Source: Woeseiaceae bacterium
GTDB lineage: Bacteria > Pseudomonadota > Gammaproteobacteria > Steroidobacterales > Woeseiaceae
Reading direction: 5' to 3'
DNA: 64,000 nucleotides
Assembly (NCBI GenBank): GCA_024640345.1
Contig: JAHEFD010000007.1
Location: forward strand, 8,779 to 72,778
Of the stretch, positions 1 through 8,919 are shown piece by piece. Below the pieces are notes generated by a model. It saw nothing but the letters and a program-made list of their open reading frames with translations, ran no database searches and was not told the origin of the DNA. How positions within the stretch are numbered: position 1 is the stretch's first letter; each line of letters begins with the position of its first letter. The translations under genes and the position numbers were made by a program.

Positions 1-20
1 TGAGGCCTTTTTTGGCCCCA

Positions 21-48
21 TAAAAAATCCCGGTCGCGACCAACCGGG
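21..48 (-). terminator. Rho-independent terminator, minus strand
   Basis: CCCGGT at 29-34 and ACCGGG at 43-48 form a 6-bp GC-rich stem with an 8-nt loop. Read on the minus strand the stem is followed by ATTTTTTA (28-21), the classic U-tract. It would stop minus-strand transcription entering from the right. No minus-strand gene lies directly upstream; the nearest ends at 643, so it may protect against read-through across the DoxX-like gene. Confidence 0.5.
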
Positions 49-157
49 CATGGGGCGCGAATAGTAGCCCAAAGGCCGGAATCCCGCAATGCACCGCATG
101 CCGGGCGGCGGGCGGTTACCTATACTCAGCAGAGGTGAATTCGATGAGAACCATGAC

Positions 158-553
158 GTGGCCCGTACATTGACGATCTTGCGGATTATCTGCGGGGCAC
201 TGGTGTTTGCCAGCGGCCTCATGGGGCTGGGTATTCTTGGCTGGGAACCGCCGATTGCCGGGCCCGAGGCCCGGCCGTTTCAGATTGCCATGCACAATGC
301 CGGATACTTTGTGCCGATAATGACGGCCGTGTTTCTCGTTAGCGGACTGAGCTTCATCCTGGATCGCTACGTGGCGCTGGCGGCCATCATGTTGTTTCCG
401 GTTTCGCTGAATATCCTCTTGTTCCACACAGTCCTGGAAGCGGGCCAAATTCCCGTGGCGGTATTATTCTTCGCAATCAACTGCTTCATGCTGTGGTATC
501 GCCGGGAGGCCTACGCAGCGCTCCTAAAATCTCGTATCCAGAATCTGCCGTGA
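158..553 (+). CDS. DoxX-like small integral membrane protein
   Basis: A protein of about 131 residues with four predicted hydrophobic segments, ending in a short basic tail (WYRREAYAALLKSR). Size and topology match the DoxX/DUF417-like membrane family, whose members have mostly unknown or redox-related roles. An ATG at 89 is in frame, but a good -10 hexamer TATACT sits at 121-126, inside that longer reading. I therefore prefer the GTG at 158, which precedes the first membrane helix. The gene stands alone: the next gene is convergent. The family call is tentative; the membrane nature is clear from the sequence. Confidence 0.6.
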   Translation: MARTLTILRIICGALVFASGLMGLGILGWEPPIAGPEARPFQIAMHNAGYFVPIMTAVFLVSGLSFILDRYVALAAIMLFPVSLNILLFHTVLEAGQIPVAVLFFAINCFMLWYRREAYAALLKSRIQNLP

Positions 554-642
554 GTAGCCTGACTGCCGGGCGACTCATTCCCCCTGCGGACGGGTAACCT
601 GACGAGGTGCTTAACTCTTTTTCCGCGTGAACGGCAGCAGGT

Positions 643-2331
643 CTAGGGCGCCAGGCCCAGCTCGCTCAGGCCCTGGGAAAACAGGATATCAACAGGAATA
701 TCGGCCTCTGTCAGCCGCGCGAGATCCGCGTCCAGCACTGCATCGATAACGCCTTTCTCGTTCGTCAGGGTGGATGCGCCTTCGTAGTCTCCATTGCCCT
801 GCAAAGTTAACAGAAGGTTGGATAGCGATGACATCGCATTCTCCATCTTGTCGAAGTCGACGCGATACGTACCCCTTTCGGGGTCGCGAACGAAAGCACC
901 TTGTTCAGCGAAGAAGTTAAAGCGGACCATATTCGCTTTGCCGTGAGCGTCGCTTGCACCGAATCGAATCGACCGGAATATGCCAGCCATAAAGGTTACG
1001 TAGTTGTCGCGCAGGTCAATATCGCCAAGTTCACCGGCTTCGTTGAGCTTCGTAATCATGTACAGACCGAGGATGTCTGCCTTTCCTTCCTCCATGCTCG
1101 ATGCAACATCAAGCAGTGCTTCACGAACAGTACCCTTGCCGTTAACCGTCTTCTTGACGCCAAGACCGTGGGCAACTTCATGAAACATGGTATTGGCGAA
1201 AAATGCATCGAAAGTCACATGGTCACTTTGCGATTCGTCGATGAGCAAACCGGAAATTGGCGTCATGATCTTTTCGAACTTCGCCTGCATCGCATTTTTC
1301 AACTGCAGACGACGGGTCCCTTTTTGCAATTGCACTTCTTCGTCGTTTGGCAGGTTAATGGCGATTGTTTTCGCGCCGGCATTGCTATGCCCTGCGTAAT
1401 AAATAACGTCGTAAGCGTTCAAGTCCGAATCAGTACCGGGTGATTCAGATTTATAGAGCGGATCAACCGGCAGCCCGCGCTGCAGTTCCGGCAGGAACGC
1501 CGCAAACTTTTCGAGTTGCTCGCTCCATTCCTGGTCCTTGATCAGGACATAGGCCTCATAGGCTGCCCTGTAACCGAAAAGGCGATCTTCATAGGTTTCG
1601 ATCGCTCCGATAACGAGATCAACATCATTCGACTTGACGTCCATCCACGCGAAGTCGCTCGCCTGGTAGTCATCCGTAACCAGCGCATCTGCACGCAGGC
1701 GCAGGTAGCCAGCAAATTCCACGTCATCTGCGAGATCAGCCGCCTGCCTCAGGAGGTCCGCCGCCCGGCCAAGTTCCGTAGCGAACTCAGCGTGATAAGG
1801 CACGACGATCAGTTTTCCCGCGTCGTCTCGCCTGATAAACGAATAAAGGCCGGTCTTGCCCGGCAGGTCCGCCGCTTCAAACTCTTCCTTGCTCATGTCG
1901 GCGGGATAGAACTGCGCGCCCAGGGGCTTCTCTCCAACACCGGGCATAAACGGAATGTCGCCTGCCAACCTGTCCCACGGACCATAGTTCATCTCGGCAA
2001 AGCGCCGGACCTCATCCACACCAATAGATGCGAGCCATGCCTGGTAGTCATCGCCGTATGCCTGGCGCCAGAACAGGTCGTCCATGATCTGGGACGCCTC
2101 GATGAGCAGGACAAGCATGCTTCGCTGCCCATCGCTTAATCCGCTCAAATCCGCAATCAACGGAACTTCGGTATAGATACCAGAGCGCGGGGCGGCGATT
2201 CCTGAATCCTGATCAGCGGATGCTTCCATCGTCGCTGGCGGTGTAGCCGACACGCCTTGCTCGGCTGATCTGTTGCAAGCGCTCAAAATAACGCAAGCGA
2301 TGACGATGTAAATTGGAAATTGTTTATGCAC
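643..2331 (-). CDS. M49-like (dipeptidyl-peptidase III related) zinc peptidase lipoprotein
   Basis: A predicted outer- or inner-membrane-anchored zinc peptidase of 562 residues. The GTG at 2331 is preceded by AGGA at good spacing and gives a lipoprotein signal with lipobox LSAC. An ATG at 2433 would add 34 non-signal-like residues. The zinc site is HEVAH (about H384, E385, H388) followed by EEGKAD (about 414-419), which supplies the third ligand, as in the DPP III-related family. A conserved NAGAKTIAINLPND stretch precedes it. DPP III enzymes are normally cytosolic and carry HELLGH; this one has the spaced HEXXH form and an export signal, so it more likely trims peptides outside the cytoplasm. 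Monocistronic, convergent with the DoxX-like gene. Confidence 0.8.
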   Translation of the reverse strand: MHKQFPIYIVIACVILSACNRSAEQGVSATPPATMEASADQDSGIAAPRSGIYTEVPLIADLSGLSDGQRSMLVLLIEASQIMDDLFWRQAYGDDYQAWLASIGVDEVRRFAEMNYGPWDRLAGDIPFMPGVGEKPLGAQFYPADMSKEEFEAADLPGKTGLYSFIRRDDAGKLIVVPYHAEFATELGRAADLLRQAADLADDVEFAGYLRLRADALVTDDYQASDFAWMDVKSNDVDLVIGAIETYEDRLFGYRAAYEAYVLIKDQEWSEQLEKFAAFLPELQRGLPVDPLYKSESPGTDSDLNAYDVIYYAGHSNAGAKTIAINLPNDEEVQLQKGTRRLQLKNAMQAKFEKIMTPISGLLIDESQSDHVTFDAFFANTMFHEVAHGLGVKKTVNGKGTVREALLDVASSMEEGKADILGLYMITKLNEAGELGDIDLRDNYVTFMAGIFRSIRFGASDAHGKANMVRFNFFAEQGAFVRDPERGTYRVDFDKMENAMSSLSNLLLTLQGNGDYEGASTLTNEKGVIDAVLDADLARLTEADIPVDILFSQGLSELGLAP

Positions 2332-2570
2332 CGGTATTTTCCTGGGGTTGAGGTTGCGTGGCGAATATTGTATGGCCAGGTGAATGATCGAAAATCTGAG
2401 CAGGATCGGGGCTGGACTGACCGATCGTAACAATCATTATCGCTGCCTTCCGATTCAAGTCGCGCCGGGTCCTGCTGCGCACAGACTGGTCATCACGAAT
2501 ATTCTCCAAAGAGACAGGCGGCGACGAATCCAGATTAGCGTCGACTGTGTTTCAGTCGCCGGATGATACC

Positions 2571-3524
2571 TTAGTCGACGTAGAGGGAGCTCACTGACTC
2601 TTCGTCTGAAATACGCCGCATCGTTTCGGCAAGCAACTCAGCGGTCGATAACTGGCGAATCTTGCTACATGCTTTCGCGGCCTCCCCCAGCGGTATCGTG
2701 TCAGTGACGACCATCTCGTCAAGATCCGAATCGGTAATTCTTGATACCGCAGGGCCGGACAACACGGGATGCGTGATGTAAGCATCGACGGAGGCCGCGC
2801 CATGTGCTTTCAACGCACTCGCGGCATGACACAATGTGCCGGCGGTATCGACCATGTCGTCGATCATGACGCAATTCTTGCCCGCGACCTCACCGATAAT
2901 ATTCATCACTTCGGACTGATTGGCTTTGGAACGACGCTTGTCGATGATGACAAGATCCGAATCGCCAAGTCGCTTGGCCAGTGCACGCGCGCGTACGACG
3001 CCGCCGACATCGGGTGATACGACGACCATGTTTTCGTATTTCTGCTTCCAGACATCGCCCAGGAGCAGAGGCGACGCGTAGACGTTGTCTACCGCTATAT
3101 CGAAAAAGCCCTGTATCTGGTCTGCATGCAGATCCACGGTTAGCACGCGATCGACGCCGGCCACACCGATCATCTTGGCGACCAGCTTGGCCGTTATCGG
3201 TACCCGGGAAGAACGGGGCCGTCGATCCTGGCGAGCAAACCCGAAATAAGGGATCACCGCCGTGATTCTCGCCGCCGATGCCCGTCTTGCGGCATCCACC
3301 ATCACCAGCAATTCCATCAGGTTTTCGGAGGTCGGCGGGCACGTTGGCTGGATGATGAAAGTTTCCCGACCACGTATGTTTTCGAGAATTTCCACATTAA
3401 TCTCGCCGTCGCTGAACCGGCCGACATGGGCCTTCGCGAGCGGTATGAGAAGAACCCGGGAAATGTCCTGCGCAAGTTCCGGATGCGCGTTCCCCGAAAA
3501 GATCGCCATTGTTGACGGTTCCAC
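2571..3524 (-). CDS. prs: ribose-phosphate pyrophosphokinase
   Basis: Makes PRPP from ribose 5-phosphate and ATP, the precursor for purine, pyrimidine, histidine, tryptophan and NAD synthesis. At 317 residues it has family length. The N-terminal [13 protein letters not shown], the flexible-loop region [13 protein letters not shown], the ATP-contacting FGFARQDRR and the PRPP loop ([11 protein letters not shown]) are all present. The GTG at 3524 has GGGGAG seven bases upstream; the ATG at 3509 is an alternative giving 312 residues. It lies 73 bp after tRNA-Gln on the same strand, the usual gammaproteobacterial arrangement, but the ispE gene normally found upstream and rplY-pth downstream are absent. 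Confidence 0.97.
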   Translation of the reverse strand: MEPSTMAIFSGNAHPELAQDISRVLLIPLAKAHVGRFSDGEINVEILENIRGRETFIIQPTCPPTSENLMELLVMVDAARRASAARITAVIPYFGFARQDRRPRSSRVPITAKLVAKMIGVAGVDRVLTVDLHADQIQGFFDIAVDNVYASPLLLGDVWKQKYENMVVVSPDVGGVVRARALAKRLGDSDLVIIDKRRSKANQSEVMNIIGEVAGKNCVMIDDMVDTAGTLCHAASALKAHGAASVDAYITHPVLSGPAVSRITDSDLDEMVVTDTIPLGEAAKACSKIRQLSTAELLAETMRRISDEESVSSLYVD

Positions 3525-3597
3525 CGCTTATCTCCCCAACATTTTGTAGTTATTTTCTACTTATTCTGCGTGCTTGATTCAGCGCCGACAGGCGATA

Positions 3598-3672
3598 TGG
3601 CTGGGGTGGCAGGATTCGAACCTGCGCATGACGGGATCAAAACCCGTTGCCTTACCACTTGGCTACACCCCA
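3598..3672 (-). tRNA. tRNA-Gln (anticodon TTG), CCA encoded
   Basis: On the minus strand the gene runs from 3672 to 3598. The acceptor stem is TGGGGTG paired with CACCCCA, followed by G and an encoded CCA. The anticodon loop is TTTTGAT, giving TTG for glutamine CAA/CAG codons. The T arm carries GGTTCGAATCC. It sits between lolB (66 bp upstream) and prs (73 bp downstream), all on the minus strand. Confidence 0.97.
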
Positions 3673-3738
3673 TCAGACCCGGCTTCCCGGGCGCAATTGT
3701 GATCTGCACGATGTGGCGTGTCAAACGAGGCCCCAGGC

Positions 3739-4338
3739 TTACCTGAATGTCCAGTTGTCGATCACCAGCCGCACTTTGATATCGTTATTTAATGCAGTCA
3801 GGCGTCGCGGCATGGACTGACCACCACCGTCGGCGTACTGCGAGATCGTCACCTGCCAGTTTCTCTGCAAAAGCCGGCTGAGCCGCCCTGCTTCATCGAA
3901 GCTGGCCTCCGATGCTGTCGACGGATCCGGAATTCCCAGGGTCCAGTAAGGCAAACTGGATACCGGGATGGTCCAGCCATAGCGCTCGCGGAGCTCGGCT
4001 TCCGCATCAACAAGTTCTGTAACGACCCCGTCCTTATCGGTAAGCGTCAGCTCGCTCCGGTCTCCGTTAATGAAGATGGTCCCAACGCCCAGTGGACCGC
4101 TTATCCGGGCGCGGAAGACAATCCCGTCCTGCCTCCACCACAGTTTTCCGTTGAATCCTTCCTCGCCTGCGCTCACGCCGATACGCCCGGCGAACTCCCA
4201 TTCGTCGGTATCACCGAGTACGGCTTTTCGGGTTTCCCAGTCGTCGATCTGCGGCAGCAGACTGCCGCCACTGGACACGCAACCAGCCAGCCCGACGATG
4301 AGCATCAGAAAACCGAGATTAAGGACCCGGGAAAGCAA
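3739..4338 (-). CDS. lolB: outer-membrane lipoprotein receptor LolB
   Basis: LolB accepts lipoproteins from the periplasmic carrier LolA and inserts them in the outer membrane. The 199-residue product has a short signal with lipobox LAGC, so it is itself a lipoprotein. The body shows the typical pattern WEFAGRIGVS...GKLWW followed by PLGVGTIFINGD. The start is TTG at 4338, with GGAG five bases upstream, 13 bp after the stop of the TPR gene, so the two are probably cotranscribed. In most gammaproteobacteria ispE follows lolB; here tRNA-Gln follows directly. Confidence 0.9.
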   Translation of the reverse strand: MLSRVLNLGFLMLIVGLAGCVSSGGSLLPQIDDWETRKAVLGDTDEWEFAGRIGVSAGEEGFNGKLWWRQDGIVFRARISGPLGVGTIFINGDRSELTLTDKDGVVTELVDAEAELRERYGWTIPVSSLPYWTLGIPDPSTASEASFDEAGRLSRLLQRNWQVTISQYADGGGQSMPRRLTALNNDIKVRLVIDNWTFR

Positions 4339-4351
4339 TCAGGCTCCGCTG

Positions 4352-6076
4352 TCAGGGCGTTTCCGGAAAATGCTGCTCTTGCAGTTTTCTCAGAATTTCG
4401 CTGTCCGGAAACAAGACCATTGCGTCGTTCAGGGCCAATTCGGCCTCGTCATTCTTCTCGAGCGACAGCAGCACGACGACGATATGCCCGGCAACTTCAG
4501 GGTCCCTGAGGGTTTCGTAGGCACGTTCGAGGTGCTCCAGCGCCTCCTCGCTTTTACCCTGCCTGTACATCACCCATCCCCAGCTGTCGATGATGGCTGC
4601 GCTGTCGGGCTCCATGCCCAGCGCCTTCTTGATGAGCTTTTCTGCCTCATCGTACCGGTCCGTCATGTCCGCCAGCGTATAGCCCAGTGCATTGAGCGAC
4701 ATCGAACTCTCCGGCCAGCGCTCGACCGCGCGGCGATATTGCTTGACGGCATCGTCGATGCGTCCCATTTTCAGGAGCAGCGCGGCACGGCCCAGCTGGA
4801 TTCCCTCATCGTCGGGGCGATAGGCCACAACCTGGTCGAACAACTCCAGCGCTTCATCGTGCCGGTCGATACTGGCCAGCAGATGTGCCCTCGAGCGCAG
4901 CATGTCAACAGCGAAGTTCGGGTTTATTTCCGCGAAGTCGCTCAGATGCTCAAGCGCTTTTTCAGGTTTGCCCTGCTGCGCGATGATGCCTGCCGCCCTG
5001 CTCTGTGACAGCACGGCGTTGGAGCCGCTCGTTACCTGCGAATAATACTCAACCGCCTCTTTCAGTTCGCCGCGCGAATCGGCAATTCGACCCAGGTAGT
5101 AAAGCGCGTCCATCTGGTAATTGCCGCTGGCCAGGAGGTCTTCAAAATCTGCTTTGGCGACATCCAGATATTCGAGGCGAAAATTGATGATCGCCATGAG
5201 TCGCAGCGCATCGGTACGATACGGCTGCTCGAGCAGGATCTGATTGACCTGGCTCAGGGCATCGTCGTCGCGACCCGCCGAAACCAGCATGATGGCCAGT
5301 TCCAGCCGGGCTTCCGGGTCGGGATCGGGATCGTCACCGACCAGGCGGGCTGTGTAGTCGATCGCGCCCTCCTCGTCGCCGGCTAGCAGGAGGGAGCGCG
5401 CATAGAGCAGGTGGGGCTTGACCCATTCCGGATCTATCTTGATGGCTTCTTTAGCCCGCTCCCCTGCCGTCTCCATGTCGCCGGCCTGAAGTGCCATGAC
5501 TGCCACGGAATAATGCGCGAACACTGATTTTTTATACGGTCTGGCCAATTGCCGCATGAGTTCGTAGCCGTTGGTCGGATCTTCGCGCGACAACACAGGG
5601 ATCAGCGCCATCAGCCGCTCGTCCACCGGAGAATCACCCTTTTCGAGCAATTTTTCGAAACTCTTCCGCGATTCACGAATTTCGCCGGCCCGAAGGTAGA
5701 GCTGCGCAATGTAAAGCAGCGCCTCGTCATCTTCCGGGGCCAGCCGAGACCAGCGACGAGCCGCGCTGATTGCATCTTTGTTGAATCCGTAGGTAAACGC
5801 GATGCGGGTCGCCTGGCGAGCCACTTCCGGATCCTCGCTCAGCTCCGCGGCCCGACGGTATTCAGATGAGGCAACCTGGTATTCGTGCTGATTTAATGCC
5901 GTTTCTGCGGCAAGCACATGGCTTGCCACTTCCTCGGATTCTTCGTCAGCCTTCGAAATTCCGGGTATGCAGAGGGCCGCCAGCCACCCAACCAGGGTAA
6001 GTGTTTGCAGGATGCGGCCGGTCGATTTCGCCAAAGTAGTGTTACTCAACATTCCAAATGATCGGATATTTGCCAT
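4352..6076 (-). CDS. exported tetratricopeptide-repeat protein
   Basis: About 574 residues, almost entirely TPR helices: repeats such as DEALLYIAQLYLRAGEI, PYRTDALRLMAIINFRLE and NALGYTLADMTDRYDEA recur from about residue 40 to the C-terminus. An N-terminal hydrophobic segment ending in SKA reads as a cleavable signal peptide, placing it in the periplasm. The ATG at 6076 is used here; 6052 is equally plausible and neither has a strong ribosome site. A longer reading to 6199 would run into hemA. It heads the lolB transcript; TPR proteins occupy this place in many gammaproteobacteria, but the partner is unknown. Scaffolding for envelope assembly is inference. Confidence 0.85.
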   Translation of the reverse strand: MANIRSFGMLSNTTLAKSTGRILQTLTLVGWLAALCIPGISKADEESEEVASHVLAAETALNQHEYQVASSEYRRAAELSEDPEVARQATRIAFTYGFNKDAISAARRWSRLAPEDDEALLYIAQLYLRAGEIRESRKSFEKLLEKGDSPVDERLMALIPVLSREDPTNGYELMRQLARPYKKSVFAHYSVAVMALQAGDMETAGERAKEAIKIDPEWVKPHLLYARSLLLAGDEEGAIDYTARLVGDDPDPDPEARLELAIMLVSAGRDDDALSQVNQILLEQPYRTDALRLMAIINFRLEYLDVAKADFEDLLASGNYQMDALYYLGRIADSRGELKEAVEYYSQVTSGSNAVLSQSRAAGIIAQQGKPEKALEHLSDFAEINPNFAVDMLRSRAHLLASIDRHDEALELFDQVVAYRPDDEGIQLGRAALLLKMGRIDDAVKQYRRAVERWPESSMSLNALGYTLADMTDRYDEAEKLIKKALGMEPDSAAIIDSWGWVMYRQGKSEEALEHLERAYETLRDPEVAGHIVVVLLSLEKNDEAELALNDAMVLFPDSEILRKLQEQHFPETP

Positions 6077-6096
6077 ACGTGATGAACACAGACAAG

Positions 6097-6122
6097 GAAC
6101 TGAGCCATCAGTTCGCTTATCA
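6097..6122. promoter_or_regulatory. palindrome and -10-like element upstream of hemA
   Basis: GAACTG (6097-6102) and CAGTTC (6109-6114) form a 6-bp inverted repeat with a 6-nt spacer. It lies just before TATCAT (6117-6122), a fair -10 element 38 bp ahead of the hemA start. It is in the divergent gap between the TPR gene and hemA. A control site for hemA is possible; no regulator is identified. Confidence 0.3.
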
Positions 6123-6159
6123 TACGCGTTGATTGTCACCCTGGATCCGATAAACCAAG

Positions 6160-7416
6160 ATGCCGCTCCACATTCTCGGGCTGAACCATAACACGGCACC
6201 TGTCGAAATACGCGAGCAGGTCGTGTACACGGGCGCTGAAATTGACAGCGCGCTGGCTGCTGTCACGAACATTCCGGGCGTGGCCGAGGCCGTGGTTTTG
6301 TCGACCTGCAACAGAACCGAGTTTTATGTCGAATCGACGGACGATGGCTTGATCCTGCTAAATAACTGGCTCAGAGACGACCAGAAGCTGACTGAAGAAG
6401 CCTGCGCCGCCTTGTTCACCCTGAACAGCGAGGATGCGATCCGCCACCTGTTTCGAGTGGCCTGTGGACTCGATTCGATGGTCCTGGGCGAACCGCAGAT
6501 TCTCGGGCAGCTCAAAGACGCGTATCGCCATTCTGAAGAGGCGGGTGCGGTCGGCTCGCAGCTAAGTCGACTCTTTCATCATACGTTCTCCGTGGCCAAG
6601 AAAGTCCGTACGGACACAGAAATCGGTTCGAGTCCGGTGTCCGTTGCCTATGCGGCGGTTAACCTGGCGAACCAGTTCTTCGCCGGCTTTTCGAAGCACA
6701 CGGCATTGCTGATCGGTGCCGGTGTGACCATGGAACTCGTCGCAAAACATCTCTACCGGAAAGACATCGGCCGCCTTTTCGTCGCAAACAGGAACTTTGA
6801 GCGAGCCCATGACCTCGCCAGCCAGTTTGACGGCTTCGCCCTGCCACTGTCTGAGCTCGAGGGCACACTACCCGAGGCAGATATTCTCATAAGCTCCACA
6901 GCAAGCTCTGAAATTATCGTATCGGTCGAACAGATGAAGGCTGCAATCAAGGCGCGGAAGCGCAAGCCGGTCTTCGCCGTTGATATCGCCGTACCACGAG
7001 ACCTTGATCCGGCAATCAGCAAACTGGACGATGTCTATCTCTATACGATTGATGATCTCGACAAAGTCATTGTCGAAGGACAGAATAATCGCGAGGCTGC
7101 GGCGGTAGATGCGAACCGTATTCTCGACGATGAAACCACACGCTACCTGGGCATCGAACGCAGCAAAGAGGTCGCGCCAATCATTACGGCGCTACGGGAT
7201 CACGGCGACGAGATTCGCGAACAGGTGCTGGAAAAAGCCCGACGCAGGCTTGCCAAAGGGGCAGATGCCGATGAGGTGCTCGATTACGTGACCTCGGCAC
7301 TGATAAAGAAACTCCTGCATCATCCAAGCGTGCGCTTGCGTGAGGCCGGCGAAAGATCTGACCGGCAGTTCGTGGAAGCCATAACCGAATTGTTTGGTCT
7401 GAACCGGAACGACTGA
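6160..7416 (+). CDS. hemA: glutamyl-tRNA reductase
   Basis: First enzyme of C5 tetrapyrrole synthesis: reduces Glu-tRNA(Glu) to glutamate-1-semialdehyde using NADPH. The 418-residue product has the catalytic cysteine at C50 in STCNRTE, the substrate-recognition stretch [14 protein letters not shown] and the NADPH-binding [17 protein letters not shown]. The C-terminal dimerisation helix is present. It is followed after 2 bp by prfA, the standard hemA-prfA pair, which couples haem supply and translation termination genes only by position. Divergent from the TPR-lolB transcript. Confidence 0.97.
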   Translation: MPLHILGLNHNTAPVEIREQVVYTGAEIDSALAAVTNIPGVAEAVVLSTCNRTEFYVESTDDGLILLNNWLRDDQKLTEEACAALFTLNSEDAIRHLFRVACGLDSMVLGEPQILGQLKDAYRHSEEAGAVGSQLSRLFHHTFSVAKKVRTDTEIGSSPVSVAYAAVNLANQFFAGFSKHTALLIGAGVTMELVAKHLYRKDIGRLFVANRNFERAHDLASQFDGFALPLSELEGTLPEADILISSTASSEIIVSVEQMKAAIKARKRKPVFAVDIAVPRDLDPAISKLDDVYLYTIDDLDKVIVEGQNNREAAAVDANRILDDETTRYLGIERSKEVAPIITALRDHGDEIREQVLEKARRRLAKGADADEVLDYVTSALIKKLLHHPSVRLREAGERSDRQFVEAITELFGLNRND

Positions 7417-7418
7417 AC

Positions 7419-8501
7419 ATGAAAGAATCCATTCGCTACAAACTGGAAGCGACCAGGGATCGCTTTGAGGAGATCGCCGGACTTCTGGCAGATCCGGACG
7501 TCATCGGGGATCAGAACCAGTTCCGGGATTTGTCGAAAGAGTATTCCCGACTGGAGTCCGTCGTCACCCTCTTCAGCAAGTATGAGTCGATCACAAGCGA
7601 CATCGCAGGCGCAGAAGAAATGGCTGCCGACAGCGATGAAGAGATCCGACAGATGGGCCAGGAAGAGCTCTCCACGCTCGGGGAGGCCCGTGAATCGCTT
7701 GAGGCAGACCTGCAGAAAGCATTGATACCGCCGGATCCCCACGATGACAGCAATATCTTTCTCGAAATTCGTGCCGGCACTGGCGGTGACGAGGCCGCAA
7801 TTTTTGCCGGCGATCTTTTCCGCATGTATTCGAAATACGCAGAAAGCCGGCGGTGGCCGATCGAAATAATCAGTGCTCGCGAAGGCGAACACGGCGGCTA
7901 TAAAGAAATCGTCAGCCGAATTGCCGGAAACAACATTTACGGCCGACTGAAGTTCGAATCCGGTGCACATCGTGTCCAGCGCGTGCCGGCGACGGAGTCG
8001 CAGGGACGTATCCATACTTCGGCGTGCACTGTTGCGGTGCTACCCGAGCCCGACGAGGTTGAGGCGATAGAAATCAATGCCGGCGATCTTCGGGTTGACA
8101 CCTACCGTGCATCCGGAGCCGGTGGCCAGCATGTGAACAAGACGGACTCGGCGGTTCGACTGACCCATCTGCCTACCGGCATCGTCGTCGAATGCCAGGA
8201 TGAACGATCACAGCATAAAAACCGTGCCCGGGCGATGTCGCTGTTGCAGGCAAAACTCCTCGACGCGGAGATTGCCGCTCAGGAGAGGGAGCAGGCGCAG
8301 AATCGAAAGTCGCAGGTTGGCTCCGGCGACCGTTCCGAGCGAATTCGCACCTACAACTATCCGCAGGGCCGGGTGACAGACCACAGGATCAATCTCACGC
8401 TCTACAAATTGTCAGAAGTCCTGGAAGGCGACCTCGACCAGGTTGTCGACCCGCTGATCAATGAATACCAGGCAGATCAATTAGCCGCATTAGGTGCATA
8501 A
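7419..8501 (+). CDS. prfA: peptide chain release factor 1
   Basis: Recognises UAA and UAG stop codons and triggers release of the nascent peptide. The 360-residue protein carries the codon-reading PAT tripeptide at 190-192 and the universal GGQ at 235-237, whose glutamine is methylated by PrmC. Length and domain order match RF1. The prmC gene is not adjacent as in E. coli but lies 1.8 kb downstream at 10336. The stop of hemA is 2 bp upstream, so translation is likely coupled. Confidence 0.98.
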   Translation: MKESIRYKLEATRDRFEEIAGLLADPDVIGDQNQFRDLSKEYSRLESVVTLFSKYESITSDIAGAEEMAADSDEEIRQMGQEELSTLGEARESLEADLQKALIPPDPHDDSNIFLEIRAGTGGDEAAIFAGDLFRMYSKYAESRRWPIEIISAREGEHGGYKEIVSRIAGNNIYGRLKFESGAHRVQRVPATESQGRIHTSACTVAVLPEPDEVEAIEINAGDLRVDTYRASGAGGQHVNKTDSAVRLTHLPTGIVVECQDERSQHKNRARAMSLLQAKLLDAEIAAQEREQAQNRKSQVGSGDRSERIRTYNYPQGRVTDHRINLTLYKLSEVLEGDLDQVVDPLINEYQADQLAALGA

Positions 8502-8534
8502 TCGGCTACACTCGGAAAACAATAAAAAAGCTAC

Positions 8535-8590
8535 TCTCCTGAAAAAATGGGAAAACAACACTTAAAAAGAACAACAACAAAACGAGGGGA
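8535..8590 (+). promoter_or_regulatory. A-rich leader with possible SD-sequestering pairing
   Basis: The 94-base gap after prfA is strikingly A-rich and C-poor just before the DUF4242 gene. TCTCCT at 8535-8540 can pair with AGGGGA at 8585-8590 (one G-U), the ribosome site of the downstream gene. A short reading frame starting at ATG 8547 overlaps the gene start. Whether this is a real translational switch is unproven. Confidence 0.25.
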
Positions 8591-8595
8591 AGACA

Positions 8596-8874
8596 ATGAA
8601 CTTATATGCCATTTTGCGCCGTAGCGGTTTTCAGGACGGCACCATCCTGGAGGCTGCCGCCGCACGGTCAACAGAAGTTGGCAATAGCATGCCGAATGAC
8701 ATTCGCTGGATCCGTTCGTATGTACTCGGCGAAGATGGCGGGTCACTTGGCACCGTCTGTATTTACCAGGCCAGCAGCGAAGATGCCATCCGCAAGCATG
8801 CGGCAGCAGCAGACCTGCCGATAACTGAAATTATTCCAATTGCCGACACCGTGATTGTCCGACCGGACCCCTGA
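8596..8874 (+). CDS. DUF4242 family small protein
   Basis: A 92-residue alpha/beta protein. Its core, a beta strand GTVCIYQA followed by a helix with AIRKHAAAADLP, is the signature of DUF4242, the family that contains the Streptomyces nickel-binding protein SCO4226. Members form ferredoxin-like dimers; function in proteobacteria is unknown, and nothing here proves metal binding. The ATG is preceded by GAGGGGAAG. It follows prfA by 94 bp and is convergent with the cystathionine beta-synthase gene, with a hairpin between them. Confidence 0.8.
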   Translation: MNLYAILRRSGFQDGTILEAAAARSTEVGNSMPNDIRWIRSYVLGEDGGSLGTVCIYQASSEDAIRKHAAAADLPITEIIPIADTVIVRPDP

Positions 8875-8885
8875 TTCCATGCCAA

Positions 8886-8913
8886 TGTCAGCGTCGCGGA
8901 TGCGGCGCTGACA
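8886..8913. terminator. stem-loop between convergent genes
   Basis: TGTCAGCG (8886-8893) and CGCTGACA (8906-8913) pair perfectly, and CGC/GCG inside extends the stem after one mismatch. It lies in the 45-bp gap between two convergent genes, where a shared terminator is expected. There is no clean T-run on either side, so termination efficiency is uncertain. Confidence 0.5.
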
Positions 8914-8919
8914 TGCCTC

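Noticed and set aside
89-157. N-terminal extension of the DoxX-like gene from ATG 89
   Set aside because: It covers a -10-like TATACT and adds residues without membrane character; GTG 158 fits better.
3541-3597. Hairpin GTAG/CTAC between tRNA-Gln and prs as a terminator
   Set aside because: Four base pairs and no T-run; cotranscription of tRNA and prs is equally likely.
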